A stretch of 64,000 nt of DNA from Heterocephalus glaber (GCF_000247695.1 NW_004624748.1:2742769-2806768); one strand, 5' to 3'; positions 59,801-62,639 are shown, counted from the first letter of the stretch. Numbers and translations are program-made. The notes: a model not told the origin generated them from the sequence alone.

Positions 59801-62639
59801 AAGCAATTCAAGTCATTCTTGCTTTATGAAGAAGTTAGTGTAAATTCTTGGCCATTAATTTGAGAGTGATGATTTAAACATGTTCTATGTTTTTTAAAAA
59901 CTTCAATATTTGTAGAAGTACCTGAGTATGCCAACCCTGGACATTAAAACATTTTTTTAATAACTAATAAGGGGTTTTTTTCCCCAAGTAACATACATAC
60001 CACTAACATACTTTAGATATTGTTAATAATTCCAGTAACATATCAGATTTTTCTGATTGTCTTACTGGGAATTGAACCCATGGCTAGGCAATTGCTCTAT
60101 CACTGAGCTACATACCCAGCCTTCATTTTCCCTTAGTCTTTCTCTCTTCCTCCTTCCTTTACTCCCCTCTTTTTCTTGCTCCCTTTCTTCCACCATTCTT
60201 TCTTTAATGTTATGAACTTATTTTGTCATGTCATGAGAGATGTGTTGTCGAGTTGCCCCTATTTCAGTGATACTAAAATTGCATGTCAGCCAGGTGCATG
60301 GTGCATACTTATCATCCTAGCTACTCAGAAGCCTGAGGTAGGAGGATCACAGGTTTCAGGCCAGCTAGGTAACTTAATGAGATACTGTCTCAAAATAAAA
60401 TGAAAAAAGGGCTGGGGATGTAGCTCAGTGGTAGAGTGTCCCTGGGTTTGATCCCCAGTATCGCCCTATATAGGAAAGAGGAGAGAAGGAAGGTAGGTAG
60501 GTTGGTTTGTGTGGAACCTGTTGGAATACTATTTCTCTGTTGGTACAGATGCCCATTAGAATCATTTTAAAGCTTTTTAAAAGATTCTTAAGAATCTTAG
60601 AAGACATTCTGATTTCACATGTCTGACAGAAATGGGGAGAAGCATCTATTAAAAAATAAAACACAGTAATTGGTAGAACAAAGTTACATTTTTAAAACTT
60701 ATATTTGTATAAATATTTCCCCCCTTTTCTCAGATTCTGTGGGTTTTGTGCATAGTTTTTACAAATCTTGGATTTACCAGACTGTCTTTTCACTGTGGGT
60801 TTTGTAGAAGTCGAGCATTTTTATGGTTGGTAAAGTGTTACTTCTATACAAGTACTCACTCCTTCCTTTTTATCAAAAGTTAGTTTTAATCTCACAGTGT
60901 GCTACATTCTCCTGCTTCTCTGTAACACTGTGTAGCCTGACACCCTTTTGTATAACTAGATAGTCAGTGGACATTGAACTGGTAGTTCTTTGCGGTCCAA
61001 AGTGCACGTTAACTTCTGAAAGCAATGTGCTAGGCGTTCAGTGGAGGCATCTAACTTCCCTACGGGAACGGACTGGGTACACCTCAGAATGAGTAAGTCT
61101 AGGGCTCTGCAGTAGGAGACCCTTCATAAGGCATAAGAAACTCAACCTGAAAACGAAGCATTTATTTTTGAGAAATGTCTTGAGTCACACTCATTAAGTC
61201 ACAAATAGTATTTTTTTAATTGGAAAAAATTAATGTGTGATGCTTACGTGGTAAATATGAATAAATGGTATATGAAAAAGTTAACTTGTTTGAAAACATG
61301 GCTGTATTAGAAAGGAATTTTATCATTTCTCTATCATACATGTAACAGGATTACAAAAAAGTAGAAACATGAATTGTTCCAAGGCAATGCTAGTCTGTAT
61401 TTTGATGTATATGGAGTAAATCAGGGTGAACCAACATTAACACAAAATTTAGAGTTTATTAACTAAAGGGTGACATTTCTAAGATCTTAAATTTTAGGTC
61501 AGTTGGTGGTTTTTCAGTAGGTAGAAAGATTTGTCCTTATGTTTTAAAATTATATGAATATGGAAAAATGACTTATTACTAGTACTTGTGTGGGACAGGA
61601 ATTGTATGTCTTGACCTCTCAGACAGTTGTTTTCATCTATACATAAAAAATCTGAATTATTTCAGTAATTGGATTTTTGCTTTTGCAAGGTCTTAAAATA
61701 GAGCTGTTTTGAGGGAACTCTGCTGTATCACTCATTGTATGTTTTGTCCATAATAGAGTTTTGGACTGATTTATTCTAGTTAAGCCATAAGTGTTGATGT
61801 GTAAACTTGTTTTGATTAAAGAATTTTTCTATCAAAAAAAAAACAACAAAAAAACCACAAAAAAAATCCCAAAACCCTTCTGTTTACTTAGATATGGTAA
61901 GAATCACTACCTTTCGTATGTAGTGACAAAATCTACTTTCATGCAAACACTTTAGGGACATGTGTCTTGTATAAAATGAAATATATTTAAAATGTTTGAG
62001 AATTGTGGATATGTTTGAGGCTGCTGTGATGTAATAAAAATATTGACATGGAACCAGGATGTCAAATCATTTTCTCTTGTAGATGTATGATGTATATTTA
62101 AAAATACATACACATACACACAGACATAAAATAAGAATAGTAAGATAGATATCCGTCACAAGATTGGTTTTAATAATTAAACGATTTATTTGCAAGCAGT
62201 CCACTATCTGGTGGCTAATTGAATCTAAATCTGAAATGCATTACAATAGTACAGATTTTATTTTTTTAATTTAGGTCTTGGAGTAAAGTTTTAGAAAATT
62301 GAAACAACAGTATCATGTATGATATTAGGTATATCTGAATACATTGTTCAGATTGTTTTGGAGTGATAGACTCAATGAATTTTTATTATAAATGTCATTG
62401 AAGTAGCTTTTTTGAAAAAAATCTTACTGCTTTTTTTCCCCCTTGTTACTTTTAGCTCCATTTACCTCTCAATTCTCCTTTGCCTGGAAGTGAACTGACC
62501 AAGGAACCTTTTCGTTGGGATCAGAGACTCTTTGCATTAGTGTTGCGGTTGCCTGGCACTATGTCAGTAGAATCAGAACAGTTGACAGGTGTGCCTTTAG
62601 ATGACTCTGCAATCACACCAATGTGTGAAGTAACAGGCG
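5769..62639 (+). CDS. INTS6: INTS6, Integrator complex subunit 6 (5' part; exons 1-5)
   Basis: Five exons splice in frame to residues 1-204 plus one base of codon 205, starting [16 protein letters not shown] recognise this as INTS6; the vertebrate protein is about 887 aa, so roughly the first quarter is here. The visible part is most of the N-terminal VWA domain. The MIDAS motif DTSAS is at residues 9-13, a conserved Thr pair lies at 86-87 (GLTTLG), and the third MIDAS Asp is D130 in ITITDG. From established knowledge, INTS6 is a nuclear subunit of Integrator, helps bring PP2A to the complex, and acts in snRNA 3' processing and promoter-proximal termination by RNA polymerase II; it is also known as the tumour-suppressor candidate DICE1. 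Residues such as [15 protein letters not shown] and EEPPYAIK fit INTS6, not INTS6L. The first AUG after the CpG-rich leader was chosen; it has A at -3. All four complete introns are GT-AG. No frameshift or stop is seen. Confidence 0.97.
5880..6248 (+). other. INTS6 intron 1
   Basis: This 369-nt GC-rich intron (gtaccg...cccgcag) lies wholly within the CpG island. Open frames on both strands here result from GC-rich sequence and carry no recognisable domain. Confidence 0.85.
6249..6326 (+). CDS. INTS6: INTS6 coding exon 2 (residues 38-63)
   Basis: This 78-nt phase-0 exon runs from acceptor ...tgtcccgcag to donor gtaaca and encodes [20 protein letters not shown] followed by PPYAIK. It continues the VWA domain. 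Intron 1 before it is only 369 nt and GC-rich. Confidence 0.97.
6546..6577 (+). repeat. CGG-rich trinucleotide run
   Basis: An imperfect (CGG)n run interrupted by GGT and CAG lies in intron 2 inside the CpG island. It is short and does not look expanded. Confidence 0.7.
6585..6596 (+). promoter_or_regulatory. YY1-like site in intron 2
   Basis: AACATGGCCGAC matches the ATGGC core of YY1 sites (AANATGGCNG). It lies next to a CGG-rich run in the downstream shoulder of the CpG island. YY1 sites are often found just downstream of CpG-island start sites. Confidence 0.35.
7139..7288 (+). CDS. INTS6: INTS6 coding exon 3 (residues 64-113)
   Basis: This 150-nt phase-0 exon lies between the acceptor ...tttcttttcag and donor gtaggt. 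It begins [16 protein letters not shown] and ends TGIDNYGQ, and contains the GLTTLG segment that supplies the MIDAS threonine in VWA folds. A 20.7-kb intron follows. Confidence 0.97.
8113..8287 (-). repeat. B1-dID dimeric SINE (degraded)
   Basis: Read on the + strand, a reversed ID half (AGTGCTGGGGATTGAATCCAGG) is followed by a reversed B1 half (GAGACAGTCTCACTG...CCACTCCTGG). On the sense strand that is B1 then ID, the order of the B1-dID SINE. Confidence 0.75.
9322..9373 (-). repeat. ID SINE, 5'-truncated
   Basis: TCTGGTACTGGGGATCAAAC to GAGGCAG is the reverse of the ID 3' half; the RNA polymerase III A-box half is missing. Confidence 0.75.
10220..10293 (-). repeat. ID SINE
   Basis: The reversed ID runs from ATACCAGGGTTCAAAC to AGCTAAATCCCCAGCCC, covering the full tRNA-like body. 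Confidence 0.88.
10327..10417 (-). repeat. ID SINE
   Basis: A poly-T tract followed by TTGGTACTGAAGATCAAAC...CTAAATCCCTGGCCC. The flanks share imperfect copies of CATCACCTWA, a likely target-site duplication. Confidence 0.88.
10576..10747 (-). repeat. Composite ID SINE with U6 snRNA 5' fragment, inside a 15-bp TSD
   Basis: A 15-bp duplication AATTATTAAAGTTTT (10576-10590 and 10733-10747) encloses one insert. On the minus strand it reads: full ID body (10732 down to about 10655), an A-rich tail, then about 30 nt matching the U6 snRNA 5' end, starting GTGCTTGCTTCAGCAGCAC at 10617 and running to about 10588. U6 is truncated after its ACATATACTAAAA segment, so this is not a functional snRNA gene. 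One pair of duplications around both parts implies a single L1-driven insertion of a joined RNA or cDNA. Confidence 0.8.
10865..10944 (-). repeat. ID SINE with 15-bp TSD
   Basis: The reversed ID (CCCAGTACCAGGGATCAAAC...CCCTGGC) is flanked by TTATCTGCTAATTTA at 10850-10864 and 10945-10959. Confidence 0.92.
11344..11468. mobile_element. Small TA-flanked DNA transposon with a perfect 16-bp hairpin
   Basis: The right end (reverse strand CAGTAATATCTCAGTTCAC) differs at only 3 of about 22 positions from the terminal repeat of the element at 48814 and is followed by TA. The left end (near 11344) is degraded. At 11408-11445 a perfect inverted repeat GCTTCTGTTCGTGAAC / GTTCACGAACAGAAGC surrounds a 6-nt loop, and it extends to 21 bp with one mismatch (11403-11450). 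The family is Tc1/mariner-like by its TA target; I cannot name it. Confidence 0.55.
11664..11868 (-). repeat. B1 SINE split by an ID insertion
   Basis: Reversed B1 halves at 11664-11718 (TTGAGACATAGTCTCAC...) and 11817-11868 (TGTCTCAGCCTCCCAAATG...) are separated by an ID element. TGTCTCAGCCTC occurs at 11707-11718 and 11817-11828 as the target duplication. Confidence 0.85.
11719..11816 (-). repeat. ID SINE inserted in B1
   Basis: The reversed ID (TTGGTACCAGGGATCAAACT...AAATCCCCGGCCC) carries a non-A tail at its 3' end. It has the CGCAGCAGGC variant in the anticodon-arm region, shared with the copies at 20671, 53823 and 59279. Confidence 0.9.
11940..13410 (-). mobile_element. Old L1 (L1M-type) fragment, antisense
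   Basis: Read as the reverse of L1 ORF2/3' sequence, it includes the phrase TTCTTCATCAGTGGATGGTC...TTGCTTCTACC typical of antisense L1 ORF2 ends. It is broken by the MER2-like element at 12201-12503. No long frame survives. Confidence 0.65.
12201..12503 (-). mobile_element. MER2-like Tigger-type DNA transposon
   Basis: It starts CAGTTGGCCCTCCACATCTG after a TA and contains TTTAAGGTATACAGGAGGATG and CCATTTTATATAAGGGACTT, phrases of the MER2 nonautonomous family in reverse. The right end is degraded. It sits inside an antisense L1. Confidence 0.7.
14321..14509 (-). repeat. B1-dID dimeric SINE (degraded)
   Basis: A reversed ID remnant (CAGTACTAGAGATTAAACCG...GAGCTACTACATCCCGG) is followed by a reversed B1 half ending GTGCCACAGTGCCTGGC. 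Confidence 0.8.
15074..15155 (-). repeat. ID SINE
   Basis: A reversed full-length ID body, TTGGTACTGGGGATTGAACT...GAGCTAAATCCCTGGCCC. ATTTTTGTTA occurs on both sides. Confidence 0.9.
15640..15820 (+). repeat. MIR SINE (old)
   Basis: CTTCAGGTTTCTTACCCATAAAGTGG and, further on, CACTTAGC...GTGCCTACCTGGCATAAGGTAGGAACTCAG match the MIR core and 3' end order. Confidence 0.6.
17582..17668 (-). repeat. ID SINE
   Basis: The reversed ID runs TTCTGGTACTGGGAATCAAACT...GAGTCACATCCTCAGCCC. Confidence 0.87.
17792..17880 (+). repeat. ID SINE abutting an assembly gap
   Basis: GGGCTGGGGATTTAGCTCAG (with A-box) through a B-box-like region to GGTACC and poly-A, which runs straight into the 100-N gap. Confidence 0.9.
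17881..17980. other. Assembly gap (100 N)
   Basis: Exactly 100 unknown bases lie between two ID elements in the same orientation, so the true length and content are unknown. The translated X run in this region is an artefact. Confidence 1.
17982..18072 (+). repeat. ID SINE at the right edge of the gap
   Basis: GGGGCTGGGGATTTAGCTCA...TTGGTACC with a poly-A tail. It carries the CCTGCTGCACAA variant and so differs from the copy left of the gap. Confidence 0.9.
19401..19492 (+). repeat. ID SINE
   Basis: GGGCTGGGGATTTAGCTCAG, CGCGAGGTCCCGAGTTCAAT and TATC followed by an 18-nt A tail make a full-length, young-looking copy. Confidence 0.92.
19541..19657 (+). repeat. B1 SINE
   Basis: GCCAGGTGTGGTGGAACATG...CACTTGGGAGGCTGAGGCAA...GAGACCCTGCCTCAAAA. 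A poly-C run follows at about 19656-19667. Confidence 0.88.
19767..19974 (-). repeat. B1-dID dimeric SINE (ID half internally deleted)
   Basis: A poly-T tract and a short reversed ID (GTACTGGGGATTGAACTCAG then GCTGAGCTATATCCTAG) are followed at 19861 by a reversed B1 half ending CACTACCACTGGC. Confidence 0.75.
20671..20754 (-). repeat. ID SINE with 13-bp TSD
   Basis: The reversed ID (CTTTTGGTACTGGGGATTGA...GATCCCCGGCCC) is flanked by TGGAAATGTTTTT at 20658-20670 and 20755-20767. It has the CGCAGCAG variant. Confidence 0.93.
20963..21041 (-). repeat. ID SINE with 14-bp TSD
   Basis: The reversed ID is flanked by TAACCTGTATTTTT at 20949-20962 and 21042-21055. Confidence 0.93.
21341..21489 (+). 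repeat. B1 SINE
   Basis: GCCAGGTATGATGCCTCATA to an A-rich tail, with the duplicated 'gaggccatccttggctaca / aaggccagcctgagctaca' unit. Near-identical AGAGTAAT flanks suggest a target duplication. Confidence 0.88.
23012..23083 (-). repeat. B1 SINE fragment
   Basis: GATGAGATATGTTTCCCAGG...CCTAGCACCTGGC is a short diverged reverse B1. Confidence 0.6.
23298..23423 (-). repeat. B1 SINE
   Basis: GGTCTCATTTTGTAGTTCAG, two CTGGCC blocks, and TGTGCACCACCATTCCTGAC at the 5' end of the reversed element. Confidence 0.85.
23465..23559 (+). repeat. ID SINE with 8-bp TSD
   Basis: GGGCCGGGGATTTAGCTCAG to GGTACC with an (AAAAC)n tail, flanked by CAGTATTA at 23457-23464 and 23560-23567. Confidence 0.92.
24260..24344 (+). 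repeat. ID SINE
   Basis: GGGCTGGGGATTTAGCTCAG...CCCGAGTTCGATCCCCGATA then poly-A. The flanks GGTCCTTAGA / GGCCCTTAGA are a likely duplication with one change. Confidence 0.93.
24372..24702 (+). mobile_element. MER2-like Tigger-type DNA transposon, nearly complete
   Basis: It begins CAGTCATCCCTTGGTATTCA after TA and ends GGGTACAGAGGGCCAAC. Inside are CTTTAAATCATCTCTAGGTT and ACTGTACATGTTCAGTACAG, both typical of the MER2 nonautonomous family. About 331 bp matches the usual MER2 length, and no transposase is encoded. Confidence 0.75.
25155..25225 (+). repeat. MIR 3' end (old)
   Basis: CACAATGCCCGATGTATAGT and AGTCAATAAGTATTTCAATG fit the 'tgcctggcacatagtaggcactcaataaat' end of MIR. Confidence 0.5.
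25649..25670 (+). repeat. (ATT)n microsatellite
   Basis: Seven ATT units lie directly before a reversed B1, probably grown from its A-rich tail. Confidence 0.85.
25671..25786 (-). repeat. B1 SINE (old)
   Basis: GAAATGAAGTCTTACTATGT...CTTGCCTCAGCCTCCAGAGT...CCACTGTGCCTGAC; it lacks the second CTGGCC block. Confidence 0.75.
25921..26004 (-). repeat. ID SINE with 11-bp TSD
   Basis: The reversed ID (TTTTGGTACCGGGAATCGAA...ATCCGTGGCCC) is flanked by TAAAATATCTT at 25910-25920 and 26005-26015. Confidence 0.92.
26936..27021 (-). repeat. B1 SINE fragment (diverged)
   Basis: TTTTGAGACAAGGCCCAGGC...CTTGAATTCTTG...CTCCTGGGACTATAAGATG is a shortened reversed B1. Confidence 0.6.
27069..27128 (+). repeat. 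ID SINE, 5'-truncated
   Basis: GGGCCTGGCAAGTGCAAGGT...GAGTTCGATCCTGGTTCTGC with poly-A. The A-box half is missing. Confidence 0.8.
27989..28078 (+). CDS. INTS6: INTS6 coding exon 4 (residues 114-143)
   Basis: This 90-nt phase-0 exon lies between acceptor ...ttttactttag and the strong donor gtaagt. It encodes [20 protein letters not shown] and then [11 protein letters not shown]130 in ITDG is the expected third MIDAS aspartate. The [11 protein letters not shown] wording is INTS6-type; INTS6L carries different residues here. Confidence 0.97.
28842..28922 (+). repeat. ID SINE with 17-bp TSD
   Basis: GGGCCAGGGATTTAGCTCAG...CCCCAGTACC with a short A tail, flanked by AATATTTTAGACATTGT at 28825-28841 and 28923-28939. 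The long perfect duplication points to a young insertion. Confidence 0.94.
29121..29189 (-). repeat. Old ID-type SINE interrupted by a hAT element
   Basis: AGGTGCTGGGGGACCCAGGA...TACCACTGATCTATACCCCC is a reversed, older ID-like element with the 'gcatgctaggcaag' form. The SPIN-like transposon is inserted at its end. Confidence 0.7.
29190..29431 (+). mobile_element. SPIN/OposCharlie-like nonautonomous hAT transposon
   Basis: The 242-bp element has terminal inverted repeats: left CAGTGATGGCCAACCTTTTA, right (reverse strand) CAGTGTTGGCAAACCTATGG. It is flanked by 8-bp copies CCCCAGAC (29182-29189) and CCCTAGAC (29432-29439), the hAT duplication length with one change. Internal text such as CCTGAATACTGAGGTTTTAG and AGAGAGGGCTCTGGGTGCCC resembles the SPIN/OC group as I remember it. 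No transposase is encoded. Confidence 0.75.
29481..29667 (-). repeat. B1-dID dimeric SINE
   Basis: A reversed ID half (AGAGCCTAGGGATTAAATCA...GGCAAGCACTTTAT) is joined to a reversed B1 half (TTTGAGACAGGGTCTTACTG...CACCATGCCTGGCC). Confidence 0.8.
30160..30260 (+). repeat. MIR SINE (old)
   Basis: TTTTACAGATGAGAAAATTG then GGGAGGCTAAGTGATTTGC is the MIR core order. Confidence 0.75.
31278..31391 (-). repeat. B1-dID SINE, B1 half truncated
   Basis: The reversed ID half GTACTGGGAATTGAACCTAG...GAGCTACACCTCCAGC is followed by a short reversed B1 piece, GTGAGATAGGTTGCCCAGGC. Confidence 0.7.
31576..31601 (+). repeat. 13-bp tandem duplication
   Basis: TGTAATGGATAAC is present twice, head to tail, with no mismatch. 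Confidence 0.9.
32203..32498 (-). repeat. B1-dID SINE split by a young ID element
   Basis: A reversed ID half (32203-32274) and a reversed B1 half (32389-32498) are separated by a + strand ID insertion, whose duplication ATTATATTTT lies in the linker between the halves. Confidence 0.82.
32294..32378 (+). repeat. ID SINE with 10-bp TSD
   Basis: CGGACCAGGGATTTAGCTCA...TCGGTCCCCGGTACC then A8, flanked by ATTATATTTT at 32284-32293 and 32379-32388. Confidence 0.92.
32601..32624 (-). repeat. Severely 5'-truncated ID insertion with 15-bp TSD
   Basis: Only TTTTGGTACCAGGGATTGAA, the ID 3' end, is present between CTTCCTCTAATTTTT copies at 32586-32600 and 32625-32639. The duplication shows a genuine insertion truncated to about 24 bp. 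Confidence 0.85.
33580..33745 (-). repeat. B1-dID dimeric SINE
   Basis: A reversed ID remnant (TTACCTGGGATTGAACCTAG...CCTCAGCCCC) is followed by a reversed B1 half (TTGAGACAGGATCTCACTAA...CATCACACCAGAC). Confidence 0.75.
33873..33964 (-). repeat. ID SINE
   Basis: Reversed full ID (TTGGTACTGGGGATCGAACT...CTAAATCCCCGGCCC). CTATGGA occurs on both sides. Confidence 0.93.
34807..34881 (+). repeat. ID SINE (diverged)
   Basis: GGGCTCTGGATTTAGTTCAG...GGTCCTGAGTTCAATCCCCA then GTAC. The A tail has been replaced by a G-rich run, GGGGGTGGGGGGC. Confidence 0.85.
35192..35287 (-). repeat. ID SINE with 11-bp TSD and duplicated 3' end
   Basis: Reversed ID flanked by GGCTTTTTCTT at 35181-35191 and 35288-35298. 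The ID end is partly doubled (GGTACCGGGGTACTGG), a small slippage-type duplication. Confidence 0.9.
36074..36296 (+). other. Candidate alternative ('poison') exon in INTS6 intron 4
   Basis: A 223-bp block has a long polypyrimidine acceptor ending TTTTTTTTCCTTTCAG and a donor-like GTGAGC. Joined to exon 4 (phase 0) it stays open for 52 codons, starting [20 protein letters not shown] and ending IVGKSLV, then TAA at 36230-36232. The stop is 64 nt before the donor, so inclusion should trigger nonsense-mediated decay; otherwise it would give a 195-residue protein with a cut VWA domain. Base composition is richer in GC than the flanks, and no repeat family is recognised. This is inference from sequence; expression is not shown. 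Confidence 0.55.
37034..37133. other. Assembly gap (100 N)
   Basis: Exactly 100 unknown bases are followed by an (AT)n run, so the gap probably hides a longer AT microsatellite. Confidence 1.
37270..37415 (-). repeat. B1 SINE
   Basis: Reversed B1 with both duplicated blocks (CACCTTGAACTCACTATGTA and CTGGCCTTGAACTTGTGACA), ending ATGTGCACCATCAAGACTGG. Confidence 0.88.
37660..37762 (-). repeat. Old ID-type SINE with internal inverted repeat
   Basis: A reversed, diverged ID (GTGCTGCTGGAGGTTGAACT...CTGTGCCTCCAG). Inside, GAGCCTCATGC / GCATGAGGCTC forms a perfect 11-bp stem with a 5-nt loop (37685-37711), arising from a local inverted duplication. Confidence 0.6.
38590..38880 (+). mobile_element. 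L1M-type 3' end (old)
   Basis: TGCTACAATATGAATGTATC, AGTGGTTGCCTGGAAGTACA, GGAAATGTTCCAAAACTGTG and ATTATACCTCAGTAAAGTTA follow the 3' end order of old mammalian L1M elements. Confidence 0.7.
39350..39735 (+). repeat. MIR/L2-type old repeat split by an ID insertion
   Basis: AAACATTTATTCAGGGACTA then TGTGTGCTAGGCACTG (39357-39400), and after the ID insertion TCTCACTTAATTCTCAG and GGCAGAGCTGGGACTTG, follow MIR order. Assignment is tentative. Confidence 0.5.
39519..39616 (-). repeat. ID SINE with 16-bp TSD
   Basis: A reversed ID with long poly-T, flanked by CATACAAGCTAATTTC at 39503-39518 and 39619-39634. Confidence 0.94.
40201..40286 (+). repeat. ID SINE in L1
   Basis: GGGGTGGGGATTTGGCTCAG...CCGAGTTCCATCTCTGGTAC with an A tail; AAGTGA occurs on both sides. 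Confidence 0.9.
40454..40538 (+). repeat. ID SINE in L1
   Basis: GGGCTGGGGATTTCGGTCAG...AAGGACCCGAGTTGTATCCC with an A tail. The A-box is altered (TTTCGGTCAG). Confidence 0.9.
40602..40657 (-). repeat. ID SINE with internal deletion and 14-bp TSD
   Basis: The reversed ID reads GATTGAACTCAGGACCTTGC and jumps to TCCCTGGCCC, so the middle is deleted. It is flanked by CATTAGGGAAATTC at 40588-40601 and 40658-40671. Confidence 0.9.
41380..42330 (+). mobile_element. L2-type LINE 3' region (old)
   Basis: A pyrimidine-rich coding-strand text ends in GATAGGCGTTTTATAAATACTTGTGG and ATAAATGAATG, like the L2 3' end. Stops are frequent, and assignment of the upstream part is less sure. Confidence 0.5.
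42540..42780 (+). mobile_element. L2 LINE fragment
   Basis: ACTGGATACTTCAACTTGGT...CCTCAAACATGACATGTCCA then AATCTAAGCTCATCATTTTTC closely follows a known L2 ORF region (sense). Confidence 0.75.
42812..42952 (-). repeat. B1 SINE
   Basis: Reversed B1 with both duplicated blocks; it ends ATGTGCCACTGTACCTGGC. Confidence 0.9.
43064..43231 (-). repeat. B1-dID SINE, ID half deleted
   Basis: CAGTATTGGGAATTGAACTC with ACTGAACTATATCTCCAGCC is a shortened ID half joined to a reversed B1 half ending GTGCACCACCATGTTCATC. Confidence 0.78.
43276..43321 (+). repeat. ID SINE, 3'-truncated remnant
   Basis: GAGGGGTTAGGGAATGCCTC followed by AGTGGTGGAATGTGTGCATAG resembles an old ID 5' half. Confidence 0.4.
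43555..43668 (-). repeat. B1 SINE
   Basis: TTTTGAGTCAGGGTCTCACT, CTGGCCTCAAACTCATGATC and CAGGTGTGTGCCACTGTG, reversed B1 with a single block. Confidence 0.85.
44189..44260 (+). repeat. Degraded ID SINE with 14-bp TSD
   Basis: A diverged ID-like body (TTGCCTAGCAGGCAATGCCC then TGGTTCAATCTCC) is framed by AAAGTCCAATATCA at 44175-44188 and 44261-44274. The perfect duplication contrasts with the unusual body. Confidence 0.65.
44427..44506 (+). repeat. ID SINE with 16-bp TSD
   Basis: GGCTGGGGATTTAGCTCAGT...GTTTGATCCCCGGTACC, flanked by AAAATTCTTTCAGTTT at 44411-44426 and 44507-44522. Confidence 0.95.
44853..44933 (-). repeat. ID SINE (old)
   Basis: GGTACCTGGGGATTTAATCC...CACTGGGCTAATTCATAGCC, reversed and diverged. 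Confidence 0.75.
44993..45066 (-). repeat. ID SINE (old)
   Basis: GGGTGCTGATGATTGAACCC...CTGAACTGCATCCCCAGC, reversed and of the older 'catgcatgcctgg' form. Confidence 0.78.
45951..46120 (-). repeat. B1-dID SINE, ID half deleted
   Basis: CAGTACTGGGCATTGAAACC...AAGCTACCTCCCCAGTC is joined to a reversed B1 half (GAGTTAGGGTCTTTCTAAGT...ACCACTATGCCCATC). Confidence 0.78.
46136..46509 (-). mobile_element. L1 3' end, 5'-truncated, with 13-bp TSD
   Basis: A reversed L1 tail (poly-T side AAAAAAATTAATTTTATTGG), a pyrimidine-rich 3' UTR and the last bit of ORF2, flanked by TTGATGCTACTTT at 46123-46135 and 46510-46522. It is the same L1 family as 49154-50227 but has only one 3' UTR copy. Confidence 0.85.
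47095..47235 (+). repeat. MIR SINE (old)
   Basis: TGGCTCTGCAGCTAATAAGA...TTCATCTTTAAAATGGGCAT...GATAATAATTGCATCTTATA follows MIR order closely. Confidence 0.8.
48449..48590 (-). repeat. B1 SINE
   Basis: A near-complete reversed B1: TTTTGAGACAGGGTCTTGAT, two CTGGCC blocks, and GCGCCGGCATGCCTGGCC. Confidence 0.93.
48814..49015 (+). mobile_element. Small Tc1/mariner-type (TA-flanked) nonautonomous transposon
   Basis: The 202-bp element is bounded by TA at 48812-48813 and 49016-49017. Ends: left CAGTGGTACCTCAGTTCACA; right on the reverse strand CAGTGCTAACTCGGTTCATG, matching at 18 of 23 positions by eye. The 80-codon open frame inside has no transposase motif. Related to the element at 11344. 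Confidence 0.7.
49154..50227 (-). mobile_element. 5'-truncated L1 insertion: ORF2 C-terminus plus a doubled 3' UTR
   Basis: The minus strand carries the last ~150 codons of an L1 ORF2 protein (50190 to 49726), including [20 protein letters not shown] (C-terminal Cys-rich part) and [12 protein letters not shown], and this part reads open to its stop. Two similar 3' UTR units follow (about 49725-49441 and 49440-49154), each with a G-rich purine tract, then poly-A. Flanking GGTCAGTG-type copies (49141-49153 and about 50229-50241) show one insertion event. The fragment lacks endonuclease and reverse transcriptase and is inert. Confidence 0.85.
50900..51600 (-). mobile_element. L2 LINE, antisense (old)
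   Basis: TTTTGAACATGTTTAGTGAA, GACTGACCCTTGGGGATCTG and GGAGCAGCCAGAGAGGAAGA match, in order, the reverse of L2 coding text. No long frame remains. Confidence 0.6.
51939..51968 (+). repeat. (GT)n followed by a G run
   Basis: Six to seven GT units run into about twelve consecutive G. The length may be unreliable in the assembly. Confidence 0.85.
51975..52290 (-). repeat. B1-dID SINE split by an mRNA retrocopy
   Basis: A reversed ID half (TTTGCTAGGGATTGAACCCA...CATCCCCAGCTT) and reversed B1 (GAGACAGGGTCTCACTAAGA) break at 52066 and resume at 52225 (AGATGGTAAGTTGCCGAGGG). Confidence 0.8.
52066..52222 (+). pseudogene. 5'-truncated processed retrocopy of an unidentified mRNA
   Basis: The insert shows the last ~35 codons of an open frame (…[20 protein letters not shown], then [11 protein letters not shown] and stop TAA at 52171-52173), a short 3' UTR, an AATAAA-like polyadenylation signal (AAATAAAG near 52188) and poly-A. 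Near-perfect copies of AAGATGSTAAGTT lie at 52053-52065 and about 52223-52235, with one base different. These are the marks of L1-driven retroposition. I do not recognise the parent protein. Being 5'-truncated and without a promoter, it is not a working gene. Confidence 0.75.
53286..53369 (+). repeat. ID SINE
   Basis: GGCCCAGGGATTTAGCTCAT...GAGTTCGATCCATGGTACC with A9; ATCTTAA flanks both sides. Confidence 0.92.
53544..53617 (-). repeat. ID SINE (older subfamily)
   Basis: GTTGCTGGGGATTGAACCCA...CCACTGAGCTATATCCCCAG, reversed, of the ancestral form without GGTACC. Confidence 0.85.
53823..53910 (-). repeat. ID SINE with 15-bp TSD
   Basis: Reversed ID with long poly-T, flanked by TGTAGCTTGTATCTT at 53808-53822 and 53911-53925. 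It carries the CGCAGCAGGCG variant. Confidence 0.95.
55583..55669 (+). repeat. ID SINE (older subfamily)
   Basis: GGTGGAGGTATAGCTCAGTG...TTTGATTCCCCAGCACTACC then A10. It keeps a more tRNA-like anticodon arm than the GGTACC type. Confidence 0.85.
56154..56392 (-). repeat. B1-dID SINE, complete dimer
   Basis: A reversed ID half (TTGTGCTGAGAATTGAACCC...GAGCTACATCCATAGCTT), a T-rich linker, then a reversed B1 with both internal blocks ending ACTACCACACCCAG. Confidence 0.88.
57125..57269 (-). repeat. B1 SINE
   Basis: TTTTTTGAGACAAGGTCTTG, both internal blocks, and GTGCCACCACACCTGG, reversed. Confidence 0.92.
57370..57850 (+). mobile_element. Old L1M-type fragment
   Basis: CACAAAAAGCACATTGATAT, GGCCAGTATGTGTATGAAAA and GAGATACTACTACACACACA follow the order of L1 ORF2 ends. 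The 132-codon open frame on the opposite strand is a by-product of low stop density. Confidence 0.6.
58130..58200 (-). repeat. ID SINE (old)
   Basis: TGTACTGGCAGTTGAACTCA...GCTTTACCACTGATTACATC, reversed and diverged. Confidence 0.7.
59279..59358 (-). repeat. ID SINE with 14-bp TSD
   Basis: TTTTGGTACTGGGGATCGAA...CCAAATCCCCGGCCC, flanked by ATTGCTTTTTCATT at 59265-59278 and 59359-59372. It has the CGCAGCAGGCGGCG variant. Confidence 0.95.
60064..60122 (-). repeat. ID SINE, internally deleted
   Basis: TACTGGGAATTGAACCCATG...CACTGAGCTACATACCCAGC, reversed, missing part of the middle. Confidence 0.75.
60287..60464 (+). repeat. B1-dID dimeric SINE, sense orientation
   Basis: The B1 half (GCCAGGTGCATGGTGCATAC...GATACTGTCTCAAAATAAAA) is joined to an ID half (GGGCTGGGGATGTAGCTCAG...GTTTGATCCCCAGTATCG). 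This copy shows the B1-then-ID order most clearly. Confidence 0.9.
62456..62639 (+). CDS. INTS6: INTS6 coding exon 5 (residues 144-204 and one base of 205)
   Basis: This 184-nt exon starts after ...ttgttacttttag and ends in donor gtaagt after ACAGGCG, leaving one base of the next codon (phase 1). It encodes [20 protein letters not shown] through ...MCEVTG. The next canonical exon should begin by completing a Gly codon and then encode RSYSVC-like residues; it is not found before the window ends. Confidence 0.97.
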